Shown here: in pieces, positions 1 through 11,033 of the stretch
Layout of the letters: each line of letters starts with the position of its first letter
Numbering within the stretch: position 1 is the first letter of the stretch
Position numbers and translations under genes: made by a program
Notes under the pieces: model-generated
The model's database searches: none
What the model was told of the DNA's origin: nothing
The model's input: the letters and a program-made list of their open reading frames with translations, nothing else
Origin: Punctularia strigosozonata HHB-11173 SS5
Taxonomy: Eukaryota > Basidiomycota > Agaricomycetes > Corticiales > Punctulariaceae
Length of the DNA stretch: 64,000 nt
Assembly: GCF_000264995.1 (NCBI RefSeq)
Contig: NW_006767446.1
Span: 358,669-422,668 of the forward strand
Direction: 5' to 3'

Positions 1-1528
1 TTCTTCGACAACTCCTCGGGTACGAGACAGGGTACATGCGACTTGCAACGGCTCCAGCGGCGGAGTCGTCTATCACGACTCTTGCCATATCTTCCGACTG
101 TACTCTCCTGGCTGGATGCGGTGCGCTTTAATGGCGGCTTTGAATTCCTTCCATTGTTCGTTCATATCCTGCCTCCGCAAACAGGCAGGGATGGTGTGTA
201 TCTATGGCTGCTCCCAATCATGCGGCCAGTACCGGTGCCGACCGACTTCGGATTCTGGTCAAGGGGTACCGTGGTGTGTGCGAAGTGGGCCCCAGAGCGC
301 TCGCCACCGATCTTGGCGTTCGGAACCAGCACAGGATGCTTGACTCTGTGGTCGCAGGAATCGGCGGTAAGCATAACGTCCTTGATCGTCCCTAGTTCTA
401 AATCAAAGATCCAAAGGGCGTACAAGCCGTGCCGCTTATGGCGGAGCGATTTCAGCGCCAAGTTTCGACCGCCGAAGCAGTAACTTGTCTCAACTGGTCG
501 ATTTCCGCAACACAGATCCCCCTCCTAGCCGTTGGAACGAACGACGGATATATTCATTTGCTGCTGATCCAGGACGCCAAGGACCCAAAAACGATATGGT
601 CGGTAGAATGCCATCCATACGTTCGCCCTTTACAAGTAGGGTTTCCAACCGTTGGACGCGATGAAGTCTTGATCCTGGGCAGAGACCACGGTGACATGTA
701 CGTTGAATAACACTGATCCGCCTTCACTTTAACTGACAACACATCGCAGTGTGTTGCTCGGCGTGAAAGGTAACCCATTGAGTTCATCGGCCGCCAACGC
801 AATTCTGTAAGTCCCTCCCGTTGGAGGACCACTGTTCTCCTTCTGAACGACACGATCGAGTGGCTCCGCCGACATTAGGAGCCTGGAGACCGGCGACGGA
901 GCAGAACTGGTGGTGCAAGAGCTCGCTGGCGCCTATCGCATTCACCATTACCGGCACGGCAAACTCGCTCACATCCGCGAACTGGTGACTGGGCAGAAAG
1001 GGTTTCCACCGGCCAACACCAGACAAGTTCGTTCCGGGGACGGAGGACGAGAAGTGTTGATTGCAAGTGACCACGGCATTATTTACGTCTTCGACAAGCT
1101 ATCCGGCAAAATCGCCTTCAAGTTGCGCCTTCGCTCCTCATCCTCTTCTCCTGCGATCACGGTGAGTAACCATATCCCACACAAAACATGCACGTACATA
1201 CCCTCAGACCGACGTCCAGGCCGGAACCACCCCACAGTGGGCATTCATCGCCTCGAGTGGTGTTTACAAAGGGAAGGGCTTCATCAACGTTTGGCGCCGT
1301 CCCCGAACGGCGGTCTCCGCTACTGACGCGGTTTGCCTCAGCGTGGCACGCAAATCGACTACAGAGCCGATGCCGAAATCCGGATCCCGCGCGGTATTCT
1401 TCGCCATACTGATATGGTCGGCCGTGGGCTTGCTGGCGTTCATCAACGTAATGTTGGAGACCTTTCCTGCAATCAAACAATGGGTTAGTCTTGTTGTCTC
1501 TAGAAGGACGCGAACACTCACGTCATGA
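1..1528 (+). CDS. WD40-repeat protein with C-terminal membrane anchor (5' end outside window)
   Basis: Several exons on the plus strand encode beta-propeller-like blades. Typical pieces are an FGTSTGCLTLW stretch near 325, a LAVGTNDGYIHLL stretch near 530 and a VLIASDHGIIYVFDKLSGKI stretch near 1055. They are joined by introns with GT starts near 366, 699 and 1162. The last exon ends in a hydrophobic helix (FFAILIWSAVGLLAFINVML, about 1395-1455) and stops at 1526-1528, so the propeller is probably anchored to a membrane by its C terminus. WD40 proteins are scaffolds for protein complexes; the partner cannot be told from sequence. The start lies upstream of the window. Exon borders are approximate, but the order of blades and the single final TM segment are clear. 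Confidence 0.7.
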
Positions 1529-1807
1529 TAGATATTGCAAGCGCGATTTGGAGCACCCCAAACCGCTTCCAAAGCGCGGATATCGTGGGCCAAATTTATG
1601 ACGGAACTGTGATTGCGATCGACTGCCGGCATAGACTGGTTATCCCGTAGTCCAGCTGGTTATCCCGTAGTCCAGTAGTAAATGCCCATGTCAGTTGCGG
1701 AGCAAGGGGCCGCCGATTTTTAAGCGCCGCGTGATTGCGTCCAAAAAATATAAAGCTGCACAGTGCTCATGGGCAACCTTCATCACTCTTTCCCCTCGAC
1801 CTCCTCA
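1529..1807. other. Short spacer with a 20-bp tandem duplication
   Basis: No gene is visible. A 20-bp unit is present twice in direct, exact succession at 1636-1655 and 1656-1675, just past the end of the WD40 gene. It may be a replication-slippage or repair scar. Confidence 0.5.
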
Positions 1808-2412
1808 TCATGGTGTACACAACCGCTGTACCGACATTTTACGACCACCCTCCCTCCTGACCTTCTCATTCCCGTGGTCGACTGTCGCCTGTCGTAGCGT
1901 CCTGTCATCGCATTTACTGCTCGCTCGAGTCTTGATGTCGAGGATACCTGCATATAGCACTAGCACTGTTGGACAGAGTAAACCTGCCGCCTGGCAACTG
2001 GTGTAGGCCTCCGAGCCATATTTTACTGCAGAATCAAGATCAGTCTGCTGGCTGAGGTGGGTATACCGTTCTTGTAGCGTGTCCGCTAGGTCAATGAGTA
2101 CGTGGTGCCGCTTCATAGGATGTGACACTAGTCGTTCTCCTCCACAGAGAACATCTTGGTAGATTTCTATGCACTTTTGTGCCGCTTCAAGGTCGCTCTC
2201 CTGGATGTAGCGCTGGAGGAGGCGCGACGCTTCGTTGCGTTCAAAAACTGGGTGCTGTCAAATTCCGAGTTAATACACAGCTGCCTGAGTGCGAAATAGA
2301 GAGGATCCGTGCCAAAAGCGCATTCGCAAACACGCTCCGCGCTCCGCGGAGGAAGGTGAGGAATCGGTCAAGGTCGACGAGCTCCCGTGCATGTAGGGCG
2401 TGTCATGGGTAG
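1808..2412 (-). pseudogene. TPR relic of a CHAT/TPR-type protein
   Basis: Read on the minus strand, about 2230 down to 1980 gives continuous tetratricopeptide-like sequence: LLQRYIQESDLEAAQKCIEI, then LIDLADTLQERYTHLSQQTD, then LDSAVKYGSEAY. This alternation of an LA..L..R....G.LDDA signature with A-helix and B-helix spacing is typical of the long TPR arrays that precede CHAT (caspase-like) domains in agaricomycete proteins. A further piece (HARELVDLDRFLTFLRGARS) lies at about 2395-2335 before a stop. No CHAT catalytic His/Cys region and no credible start are present, so this is most likely a decayed fragment. It could also be an exon of a poorly resolved gene. Confidence 0.45.
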
Positions 2413-3511
2413 AACCTAGTCAATTAATTGTAAGTAAAAGGATATTCCGATGGAAACATGAAGAGTGTCACCATGAATCGACGGATTGACAGAGTCGTAG
2501 GGCGCCATTCGCGGGGCTTTGTCCTTACCACGACGATTGCTTGATGTGCCCGATATTTGAGGATAGCGCCGCGCCCATGGTTGTGCGATCAATGCGGTGT
2601 TTGTGGATTTAGGTTTCTCGGAGATATTGATCGCGACCGATCGGTAGTCATATCTATTTCAATGGATTGAAGTCAAATCGAGGGTCCGAGCTTATCATAG
2701 TCCGCGGTACTTATGACTAGTTCGAGGTAGCAGGCCCGCACGGGTTGAAACCGTCTCATTACAATGCAAGGCAAATGAGCGTTGATTTCGGATTGTTAGA
2801 AAAGCTTGGTGCAGCGCTTGCTTGTAGATCATCCGCTATCGTCGTTATGCTGGAGTCAGCCCACATGTGAAGCGTGTAGGACATAAACTATGCGTCCTCG
2901 GTGAAGCCTTAGGGGAGCAGGAGCTCAGCGGTCACGACTCGACAGAAAGCATGCATCGGCAAAAAAGCGATGGTGTTTTTGAGGACGGTGAAGTGTACAC
3001 GGGGCAAGAACTTCTCAGTGTGGTTAAACGAGATCGAGAAGGGCATCTTGAGTCTGGCTGCAGGCTAGAGAGCTTGTTTTCTGATGACTGGGAGACGGAC
3101 GCCAGCTCAGAGTCGCTATGCAGGCTGCGGAAGCACAAACACAAGCCAGAAATGCGTAAGCTTGCAGCGTCTTCGGGACCGCAGGCATCAATAGTGATAT
3201 AGGCGAAAGGCAGTTGATGCGTTTGAGGACGTTGGAGAGTATCGAGACGGCTTGCGAGTGAAGCCTAGATAAGTACCCAAACAGGTGCCTAAAGATGAAT
3301 ATTTCATGATGATGGCAGACACGAGCGGCAGGATTACTCGCACAACATTAGTGTGCATCGTTAGGTGCGAGACCTTTGACCCCCTCGATACGATATCAGA
3401 AAGCAGCTGTGGCAGCATGAAAGCGTGACGAAAGTCTGTTCACGTAGACGAGCGGAAAGGCTGGTCCGCGGCGCGGGGACGCGCCTCATCCTCTCCTTCC
3501 GCGTCCACATC
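2413..3511. other. Gene-poor stretch with one unassigned ORF
   Basis: Nothing recognisable. A 111-codon plus-strand ORF (2867-3202) is charged and Ser-rich but has no familiar motif. Its codon use is not clearly coding, so it is not called as a gene. Confidence 0.4.
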
Positions 3512-3562
3512 CACCTCGTCCCGTCGCCGCGCGCGGTCAGCGTCCCGCGTCGGGACGAGGTG
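3512..3562. repeat. 12-bp perfect inverted repeat upstream of a TATA box
   Basis: The arms CACCTCGTCCCG (3512-3523) and CGGGACGAGGTG (3551-3562) are exact reverse complements separated by 27 nt. The second arm ends 36 bp before the TATA box at 3599. The position suggests a palindromic activator or repressor site for the gene at 3910, but no known factor is recognised. Confidence 0.5.
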
Positions 3563-3598
3563 TATATCCGCCCTTTCCTCTCTTCCGCCCTCCAGATG

Positions 3599-3605
3599 TA
3601 TAAAA
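3599..3605 (+). promoter_or_regulatory. TATA box for the orphan gene at 3910
   Basis: TATAAAA lies in a short GC-rich promoter, followed by a long pyrimidine-rich leader before the ATG at 3910. Spacing to a start site around 3630 would be normal for a fungal TATA promoter. Confidence 0.6.
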
Positions 3606-3659
3606 ACCCAGTGTTCTGCTCGTAGTGATCTTCAGCATTCTAGTTCCAACCATCGTCGT

Positions 3660-3899
3660 CTCCTAATCCTATACGCACATCCCAATTCTACACGCATATT
3701 CCAATCCTACACGCACATCCCAATCTACCACCCATCTACCACCCATCTCCTTACTACACGCACCTCCCAATCCACCGCTCATCTAACCACCCATCCCCTT
3801 CCTACACGCACACCCCTATCTACCACCCCTTCCTACACACACCTCCCTATCTACTACCTATCTCCTTCCCACCCGCACTCCCCATACTACCACTCACCT
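3660..3899 (+). repeat. C-rich degenerate tandem repeats in the 5' leader
   Basis: About 240 nt are almost free of G. They are built from imperfect copies of motifs such as CTACACGCACATCCCAAT and CTACCACCCATC. The tract runs up to the start codon at 3910 and so should form most of the 5' UTR. Long CT-rich leaders are common in strongly transcribed fungal genes. Confidence 0.6.
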
Positions 3900-3909
3900 A
3901 TAATCTAGA

Positions 3910-4617
3910 ATGATCTCCGACTACCCTACCGACATGCTCCGCCAGTACACCGTCTTCTATTCCAACTACATCGTCCTCCGATGGAATCAAGACGCTCTTC
4001 CTCTCGACATTCGAACCGCTCTTCGCCTCGAGGCCAATGCCCTCCGCCGGGTCATCGCTCTCATGGAGGACACCATCGACGGCGACGCCGAAGACCTCGA
4101 GGAAGCCGAATGCCGATTCAACCAACTCCGCGACATCCACCGTCTCCAAGGCATCGACGTCCTCGAGCTGCGCAGGGAGAAGGAGGCGCTCGCCCGTCGA
4201 GCAGAGGCTCGGCGGGCCCACACGCGCGCTCCTGAGCTCTCCGCTTTCAGGCTCAGGATGCCGACGTTCCCGAAGCTTTCATCGTCCACACGGAGGCTTC
4301 GGGGAATGGCGATGAAACTCCGGGGTACCAGTACGTCCGCTCTTGCGCTACGATCTCCCTCGCACGCGGGGCTAACGGAGGTCTCCACGCAGGGAAGACC
4401 CTAGGACCTGATGAGGCTACCGTCCTTGCCCAGCTGCAGGCCCTCATCGGTACCGGGGCTCGCTTGGACCCTTGGCAGATCGCGGAAGCCTATGCGGCAA
4501 GATACGGGGTACGTCCGCTCGCGTCACCAGCCCGTCTTTGCGCGTGCTGACCAGACTCTGCAGGGCGAGTACTATACTTTCGTCTTTCAAGCCCTGGCGG
4601 AGGCCGGCTTCGACTGA
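3910..4617 (+). CDS. Orphan hypothetical protein, 194 aa, three exons
   Basis: The exons 3910-4324, 4393-4508 and 4564-4617 join in phase to give 194 residues. The introns are GTACCA...CGCAG and GTACGT...TGCAG. Residues about 45-100 are highly charged and helical (VIALMEDTIDGDAEDLEEAE, then LRREKEALARRAEARRAH), which suggests a coiled coil. The C-terminal part (DEATVLAQLQALIGTG, then DPWQIAEAYAARYG) looks like a small helical domain. No signal peptide or TM segment is seen and I do not recognise the family. The gene has a TATA box and a C-rich leader, which argues that it is real. The reading frame continues open with gene-like codon use after the stop codon (to about 5200). Confidence 0.55.
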
Positions 4618-5279
4618 GGTCGGCTTCGCGAGGCCTCGGGCACGCTGCCCGATGGTTTCTGGGACTGGAGCGCGAGTCCCACAGGCATAGTGCACCTCTA
4701 CGTGCCTGAAGGGGTCGACGTCGTCGGCGGCGTCGGCCCTGGAGGAGGTGACACGACCCCCGATCTTCCTAACGCCGACGGGAAAGCACGGAAGGCGACG
4801 CCGGATGTTGGAGCCCGAATCTCGCTCGCTCGAGGGGCCTCGCACGACGACCGGCGCGGCGGACGCGGAAGGGGGAGGGCGCCGGGGATGCTCTTGGGCG
4901 TCGTCGTGCGTTTCTTTCCAGATGCTCCCTGGCCACGGGCGGGGTTTCTCTCGAGGGCGAAGACGAGGGACGGAGTTGGTGTTCGGGTTGCCTGGGTCGA
5001 GAGCGGGACGCCGCGATCGCCCGGACGCTCGTTCAGTAACGCATCTTGGCCGAGTCGGTGCGCCGGCATGCAGTACGGGACAATCGGTATGTTTTCTTGT
5101 TTCGACTCGATGTTACCAACCCTCGCTCATTCGAACACTTTTTTTTGCAGGTCGAGTTCGGGACGCCGCTCGATGGGATGTCCGTGCGACTGCGTAACTT
5201 GAAGATAACCCGAAAAAAAACAGAAAATATCAAAACCGAAAAAAGAGGCTGGCTGGATTCGGATTCGGATTGGGGATAG
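4618..5279 (+). other. Possible further coding exons after the orphan gene
   Basis: After the TGA at 4615-4617 the same frame stays open, reading GRLREASGTLPDGFWDWSAS then TGIVHLYVPEGVDVVGGVGP, with strong GC3-type codon bias. A textbook intron (GTATGT...TTTTTTTTGCAG) lies at about 5088-5151 and joins short open pieces that end near 5277. I could not build one consistent model. It may be a read-through extension, a second gene with a missed start, or a decayed gene. Confidence 0.3.
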
Positions 5280-7996
5280 TGGCGCAGATAGCTTGTAGAT
5301 AGACGTAGATAGATGGTCGTGGCACGGACATTGGTTTACTCGCTGACCCTTCTGACGCTTTTTCGCTTCTTAGCTTTTCAGCTGCCCTCATCTGGTCCCC
5401 TGGTCGCTGGTCCCCTGGTCGCTGGTCTTCAAGTTCAAGGTCTCCCAGAATAGGATCGCCAGCCGCCGCTGGCGATCCGGCAGCCGGCCTCTTCGTGGCC
5501 TGGGGGATTAGTACCCTTCGGGGGAAGCCAACGGCTGTTTTTGGACCCTCGCGTCTTCTGGATCTCTCTATCCGTCCTAGCATACAGGTGAGCACTCATA
5601 TTTTCTCTTCTCACTTTCTCGCTGACGATCTCACGTTGCAGATACACCATGATCTTTGTGCTCATGCATCCGAGATGTCAGGCGAGTGATCGGTATTTCC
5701 ATACCTTTTCCTGCGGCTGACGTATGATTGCAATTCTACAGGAAAGAATTATCGCGCATAGGACACTTCAGTCTGTCCCTTGCCCAAGGCGCTACCTCAA
5801 GCTCGTGTTCTGCCGGCGGTCCTTGAACAATCGTTCGGTGCGTTGTTTCGTGTTCATGTATTCACCGTAATCACCTCAGTCGCCAATGTGCCCGGGTGCG
5901 ACCATGAGTGGGTGTTTCGAAAGCGTCCCGGTCTTGTATACTATCGCGTATCAGTATTTCACTACTTCGTCGCGGTGGCCTGGTATCGTGATAGCGAAGC
6001 GCAACGACACGGTAAAGGTGCAAGTGAGTACCCTTGTAAGTCATACGGGACTGCAAGATGCGCGGTGTCTACGCTTGTGGGATGTCGAAGGCGCATTGTA
6101 CGAGTGTCAAGCTCCTTGTGCAGGGAAACATGGTTAAATGCCCATCCCAGTATGGATCTAACGATTGTGTACTCAAGGTGATTTCGTGCTTCTTCGTCAC
6201 TTGCGCCAATGCGGAAATATCAAGCCCTCCAGCTTTGCGATCCCGATGCGGAGTCTATAGAAGTACATGATGTGCGGACCAAAAAATATATAGAATGTCG
6301 TCGTGCGCTCCCCCCGCACTAGCTGAAGCTCGACGCGCCCGTCTTCGCTCAAACGCGTACTTCTCCTCGCCCTCTAGCCCGCGCAGCCGACTGCCCGCGA
6401 CGAGCAGCGCCGCGAAGCACTCGCGGTACCGCCGGACCTCTTCCATCGCCGTCTCGTCGCGCAGCCCTCGTGCATATCGATGAAGCGGCAAGCCTGCCGG
6501 GCCAAGCTCAAGCGCTCGACGGCGGCGTCGTGACGGGAGAAAATACAGCGTGTTTTTGCCCGCCCTCCAACGAAGCCCTTTCCCCTTCCCCCCTTGCCCC
6601 CTTGCCCCGGCGAGAAACGGTGGCGCAGGGGTGGGGCCGTCTTCGTTTTTTCTTCCGTTTTCGCCCGCGACGAGCCAGTAAAAAAACTACATAGGCGAAA
6701 GCGGGGGGGTCGGCAAAGTCGGGGGGGCGGACACGTTTGCACTCGTTAGCGCCCTTGACGAAAAAGCAAAGCGCAGAAATCGAAAAAAAGCGCGTTAGCA
6801 CCAACCTTTTTATTATTATTTACGTTTCGCAGGGTTGGATGTTGGATGTTGAAACGTTGACGTTGATGAAGGGAAGGAGAACAGGAAGTCGACTGCAATC
6901 CTGAGAATCACCGGTGAATAGGGTGATGAGTACGTGTCAAGGACGGGGTGAAGAGGATACGCGACATCGCACGCCAGACGGGAGGATATCTTGGCGTCGA
7001 TGTCGAGATCGGATGGTACTGTATGTACGAGGCAATTTGGCGGCGTAAGTATGGACGGTAGCTGGGGCTTCGTGGCGCTTTCCGCCTGCGCATGCGCCCG
7101 CACCGCACCGCCCAAACCCTTGATAATAGCCTGCACTCGCAGACTGCGGCTCGATCGTTGGCGGGACGGTTTGGTGGACAGATAGGCGCATGCCGATAAA
7201 TAGCCCATCATCGGAAGAACCACCGCCAACGGGTACATACACGGGAGAATTCGACGGTGCGGTGCAAACGCGCGCTCTCGCTCAGGATGGATTATCGATC
7301 ACCGGTGCGCAGGCAGAGGGCCTCCGCAGCGCACGGAGGCGTACTGTTCATCCTTCGCGACCAGGCACGATCGTCGCTGGCTCGTCCGCGCGTTCGCGTT
7401 ACGGCGGCAAGGACGCACAGCGCTCCTATGCATCCCACATCCCACACCCCGACGCGCGTATATCCGACGTGTTTTCTTTTTTGTGTTACACGCGCACACG
7501 CGCATTGCCGGCCGGGCCCCACGCGTCGCCCTCGGCGAACGAGGATGCTGATGCTCTGGCTAAGCTCTGGGTGGATTCGGAAACGACGGGACCAGGATTG
7601 GACGCGATCTCCCGTAATCGGAGCCCATGGGGCCGATGGCCATGCGCGATCAGCAAAGACAGAGGCAGACTCAGTGCCATTTGCCCCGAGCCTCGCTGGC
7701 ATCGCGTCACGCGCGTTACGCGAAGGTGGTTCTACAGCCCCCATGACATTGAACGAGAATAACCCGTGTCGTTCCCGTGCAGAAGGCCCCCCAGGGAACG
7801 GGGCCCACATGTCCCTGTCTGCGGTGTGTGAGCCGTGGAACAGGTGAACGGGGAACACTGGGGCGGAGGGAAGGGAGAGGAGGGAAGGGGGCAATGCCAA
7901 GTTTTTCCAACACTGCCGGGACGCGCACCGAGGGAGGCAGCACAGCCGATTAGCGGACGGCGTGATGACGTAACGCGCGTTGTCCGGCATGCTCGC
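5280..7996. other. 2.7 kb without a recognisable gene
   Basis: All strands and frames here carry only short, mutually overlapping ORFs without known motifs. Notable local features are a doubled 15-mer (GGTCCCCTGGTCGCT) at about 5396-5425 and a strong hairpin at 5453-5478. At 6255-6491 there is a minus-strand stretch rich in Arg/Glu (MEEVRRYRECFAALLVAGSR) that might be a helical exon, but it has no resolvable gene around it. Confidence 0.4.
5453..5478. repeat. Perfect 11-bp hairpin
   Basis: GGATCGCCAGC, a 4-nt loop (CGCC), then GCTGGCGATCC. The stem has 11 pairs without mismatch and is GC-rich, in a stretch without genes. There is no trailing T-run, and in a fungus it would not be an intrinsic terminator. 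Confidence 0.6.
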
Positions 7997-8003
7997 TTTA
8001 AAT
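7997..8003 (+). promoter_or_regulatory. TATA-like element before the 701-aa gene
   Basis: TTTAAAT lies 125 bp upstream of the ATG at 8128. A mostly C-rich leader follows. Confidence 0.35.
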
Positions 8004-8127
8004 GGCAGCGCGCGCGACAAGCGCCCGAGCCCCCCGCATCCCATCGCCATCGCCTCCGCCTCCTCGTCTTCCGTCGATGACCCCATCGAGCTGAGCTGCC
8101 TTGAATCCATATCAGCCACTGACCAGC

Positions 8128-10312
8128 ATGTTCTCGACGCTGCAGTCCTTCCTGCCGTCCGCGCTCCAGAACAACAGCAACACCAATCATGCCAACAGCG
8201 ACAACAGGCCGCCGCCGGGCATAAAGCTTCCCTCGGGCGAGCACGAGGATCGCCCGCCCGACGCGCGCGCGATGAACGCGGACGAGATGGGCGTACGCAA
8301 GGACAAGAAGAAGGAGAAGAGCTCGAGCGAGGCAAGTGGGCCAGGACGGGGTCCGGGTCTTACGATGACGCTGATCACTTGATGCACTCTCTGTTCCCTG
8401 TCGTCTGCAGACGTTCATCATCGTCCGCCCACCGCCCTCCAAGTCGAACCACCCCCTGAACCTCCAGGTCCAGCTCGTGCCGCCCCAGCACCGCGAGCGC
8501 TCCGCCACCGGAGGCCGCTCCTCCCTCGACTCCTCCGCCGAACCGGGCGTGATCAACCTCTCCCGCACGTCCACCAACCGGTCCGACACCACCTCGATCT
8601 ACTCCTCCTACTCCTCCGCCGCCTCTCTCAACTCGGTCGCCACCGCCTCCTCCACCTCCTCCGGCCGGCGCATGATCATCCCCCTGTACAACCTCCAAGC
8701 GCACAACGTGATGACGAACGTCGTCGTCGACGCCGGCACCGACGCCAAGATCGCGCGCTTCCTCAGGCGCGGGCTCGAAGTCATCGGCCTCGCCGTGCTC
8801 GAGCCCGTCGAAGTCTTCGGCCCCGCCGGCTACACGCACACGCACGCCCAGCAGTCGTCCACCACCACCTCGCCCGCCCGCCGCAGCGTCGACGACGCGC
8901 ACCGGCTCTCCGCCTACAGCCGCTCCGGCACGCCGGACCCCCCGCACACCCCGGGCTCCTCGCACCTCTCCCTCACCTCCACCGCCGACTCGCACGGACA
9001 CCTCCCGCCGCCGCCGCCGCCCCATTCCTCCCTCCCGCCCGTCGCCGAGCTCAGCACCCCGCCGCCCTCCACCGGCCCCAAAAAGCTCTTCGGCAAGCTC
9101 TTCCGCTCGCGCAAAGACTCGGCCCCGGGCCCCACCCCGCCCAGCTCTCCCTCGCCCCCCACCCCCACCCCGTACAAACGCGCCTCGCTCGTCCTCACGT
9201 CCCCCACCCCGCCCACCTCCGCCGACCCGACCCCGACCTCGTCCGCGATCTCCAACGGCGGCCCGGGACCGGGCCAGCCCGTGCTCCAGCCGGAGATCCT
9301 CGGCATCCGCCCGTCGCTGCTCGCGCCGACCAACCCGCCCGTCGGCCGCCCGAGCGCGTACGTCTGGGTCGTGCGCCGCTGGCTCAAGGGCGCGCCCGAG
9401 GGCGTGCTCGGCGGCATGATCGCGCAGTTGGACGCGCGCCGGCGCGAGCGCGGGCCCGGCGGAGGGGGCGGGGAGGTCGAGCTGCGGTTCGAGTGGACGA
9501 AGGCGCGGCAGAGGGCGTCGCGTGCGAGCGGGAGGAGGCGGTCGGTGCGGCGCGGGGGGAGCGAGGGCGGCGAGAGGCGGGCGAGCGTCGCGTTGTCGTC
9601 GCAGTCGTCGCTGCATGGCGGCGGCGAGGAGGCGGGCGCGACGAGCGCCGGGGCGGGCGGGAAGACGCCGCGGGCGCGGGCGGGCGGGTTCGCGCGGAGG
9701 TCGCTCGATCGGGGCAGTTTGAGCACGCAGGAGCATGAGCATGAGCACGACGAGGGCGGGGAGGCGGCGGCGGAGCGGACGCCGCGCCCTGCGTCGGGGT
9801 TTGCGCCGAGGGAGGACGACGGGGAGGAGAGCGACCCGGAGGACTCGGAGACGCCGTGGATGTGCTACCTCGTCCTGCGGCGCGTCTACCCCGGGCTCGG
9901 GTTGAACCTCGGTTCAGGATCAGGATCAGGAGGGGCAGGAGGAGGGGGAGGGGCAGGAGGGACCGAGGAGCAGGTGAAGACGCGGGTGGCGAGCTTGTCG
10001 CCGACGCCGCATCATCCCAAGGTGGTCGCGATGCTCAAGGTGCCGTTTCCGCTGCCGGACGTGGACGTGGAGAGGATGGGCGTGAGGCCGCGGGTGGTGA
10101 CGCCTGCGGGCGTGGCGCGGCCGGCGGTCGAGGAGGGCGGCGCGGCGGTGGGTGGGGCAGGGGGAGGGGCTGGGGGAGGGGGCGTGGTGTTGACGGCGGA
10201 GGAGATCAAGGACGTGGTGTCGGCCACGGGGATGTGGGTCGTCGTGAGGGAGGGTATCGGCGGGGTGGGCAAGGTCGCGAGGAAGGGCGACGGGTGGCGG
10301 TTGAGGGGGTGA
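8128..10312 (+). CDS. Conserved-looking low-complexity protein, 701 aa, two exons
   Basis: Exon 1 (8128-8331, 68 codons) begins MFSTLQSFLPSALQ. It is joined to exon 2 (8411-10312) across what appears to be a GC-AG intron (GAG|GCAAGT...CTGCAG|ACG), with phase 0 kept. Exon 2 opens with an ordered block (TFIIVRPPPSKSNHPLNLQV) and a second at about residues 180-230 (IIPLYNLQAHNVMTNVVVDA, AKIARFLRRGLEVIGLAVLE). A third lies at about 380-410 (YVWVVRRWLKGAPEGVLGGM) and the last at the C terminus (LTAEEIKDVVSATGMWVVVR). Between them lie long Ser/Pro/Gly/Arg linkers. No TM segment or known domain is seen. The spacing of ordered blocks suggests a real conserved basidiomycete protein, perhaps a regulatory scaffold. 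The function is unknown. Long antisense ORFs here are GC-bias shadows. Confidence 0.75.
8332..8410 (+). other. Probable GC-AG intron
   Basis: The exon ends in ...AGCGAG, the intron begins GCAAGTGGG and ends GTCTGCAG, and both flanks stay in frame. Extended complementarity of the donor (G|GCAAGT) to U1 is typical of the rare GC-AG class. No nearby GT donor preserves the frame as well. Confidence 0.6.
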
Positions 10313-11033
10313 AGATGGGGCTCTCTCGCGAGGGTTTTTTTTCTTTCTTTTTCCCCCCCGAACGTGCGGGAAGAGGGCTGCGTGGAGGGCAACTGGACCC
10401 GCCTTTGCTCGTTTGCTCGTCTCCCCCCCGGCGATCTACGCTTCAGCCGCGCCATCCCCCCCGCTCTCTCTCCCTCCTATTCTTGGCGAATCCGCGCAGC
10501 CCCGGCGGGACGGCTGTTTCTCCGCGTCTCTCTCGGGCTCTCGGTGCCCCGGCCTGTTAAACGTTGCGACGAGCTTAATACATGCTTACTCCCTCCTTGT
10601 CCCATTGTCATCCTCTCCGGTGCCGTAGCCCCCGCTCAACCGGGCGTTTATTTATTTCATCTTTCATCCGCAAACGTGGGGGCTCGTTATCTCCCCGGTT
10701 CTCTCTCACTACCGCGTCCCGTACGTTCCATCCAGATCCCGGTCCTCTTCCTCCTTCGGTCATTCGGGTTATAAACATAGGATACGCGCTTTCGTGCCCC
10801 ACCAGGCGTTTGTTTCCCGTAAAAAATTACACACAAGCAGCAGAGACAAAGCGAGGGGAAGAAAAAAGGGGGGGGATGAAATAGTCGGTGTGTTGTATGT
10901 ATGTATGTACCAGTAACCCCCCGTGCACTGTTCCTAAAACGTGTGATTCCGCCGGTCAACGATGTTGTGTATATCATAGCAAAACAAAAAGGAGGAGAAC
11001 GGACGCGTCGCCGAAAGAGGGGGAGAGGAAGCG
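10313..11033. other. Intergenic region between convergent genes
   Basis: This is the 3' flank of the 701-aa gene (+) and of the GH16 gene (-). It contains T-rich and C-rich tracts, A-rich tracts near 10850 and a short GTAT repeat at about 10894-10910. No gene is supported. Confidence 0.5.

Noticed and set aside
8375-9748. 457-codon antisense ORF opposite the 701-aa gene
   Set aside because: Arg/Gly-rich shadow caused by high GC at third codon positions of the sense gene.
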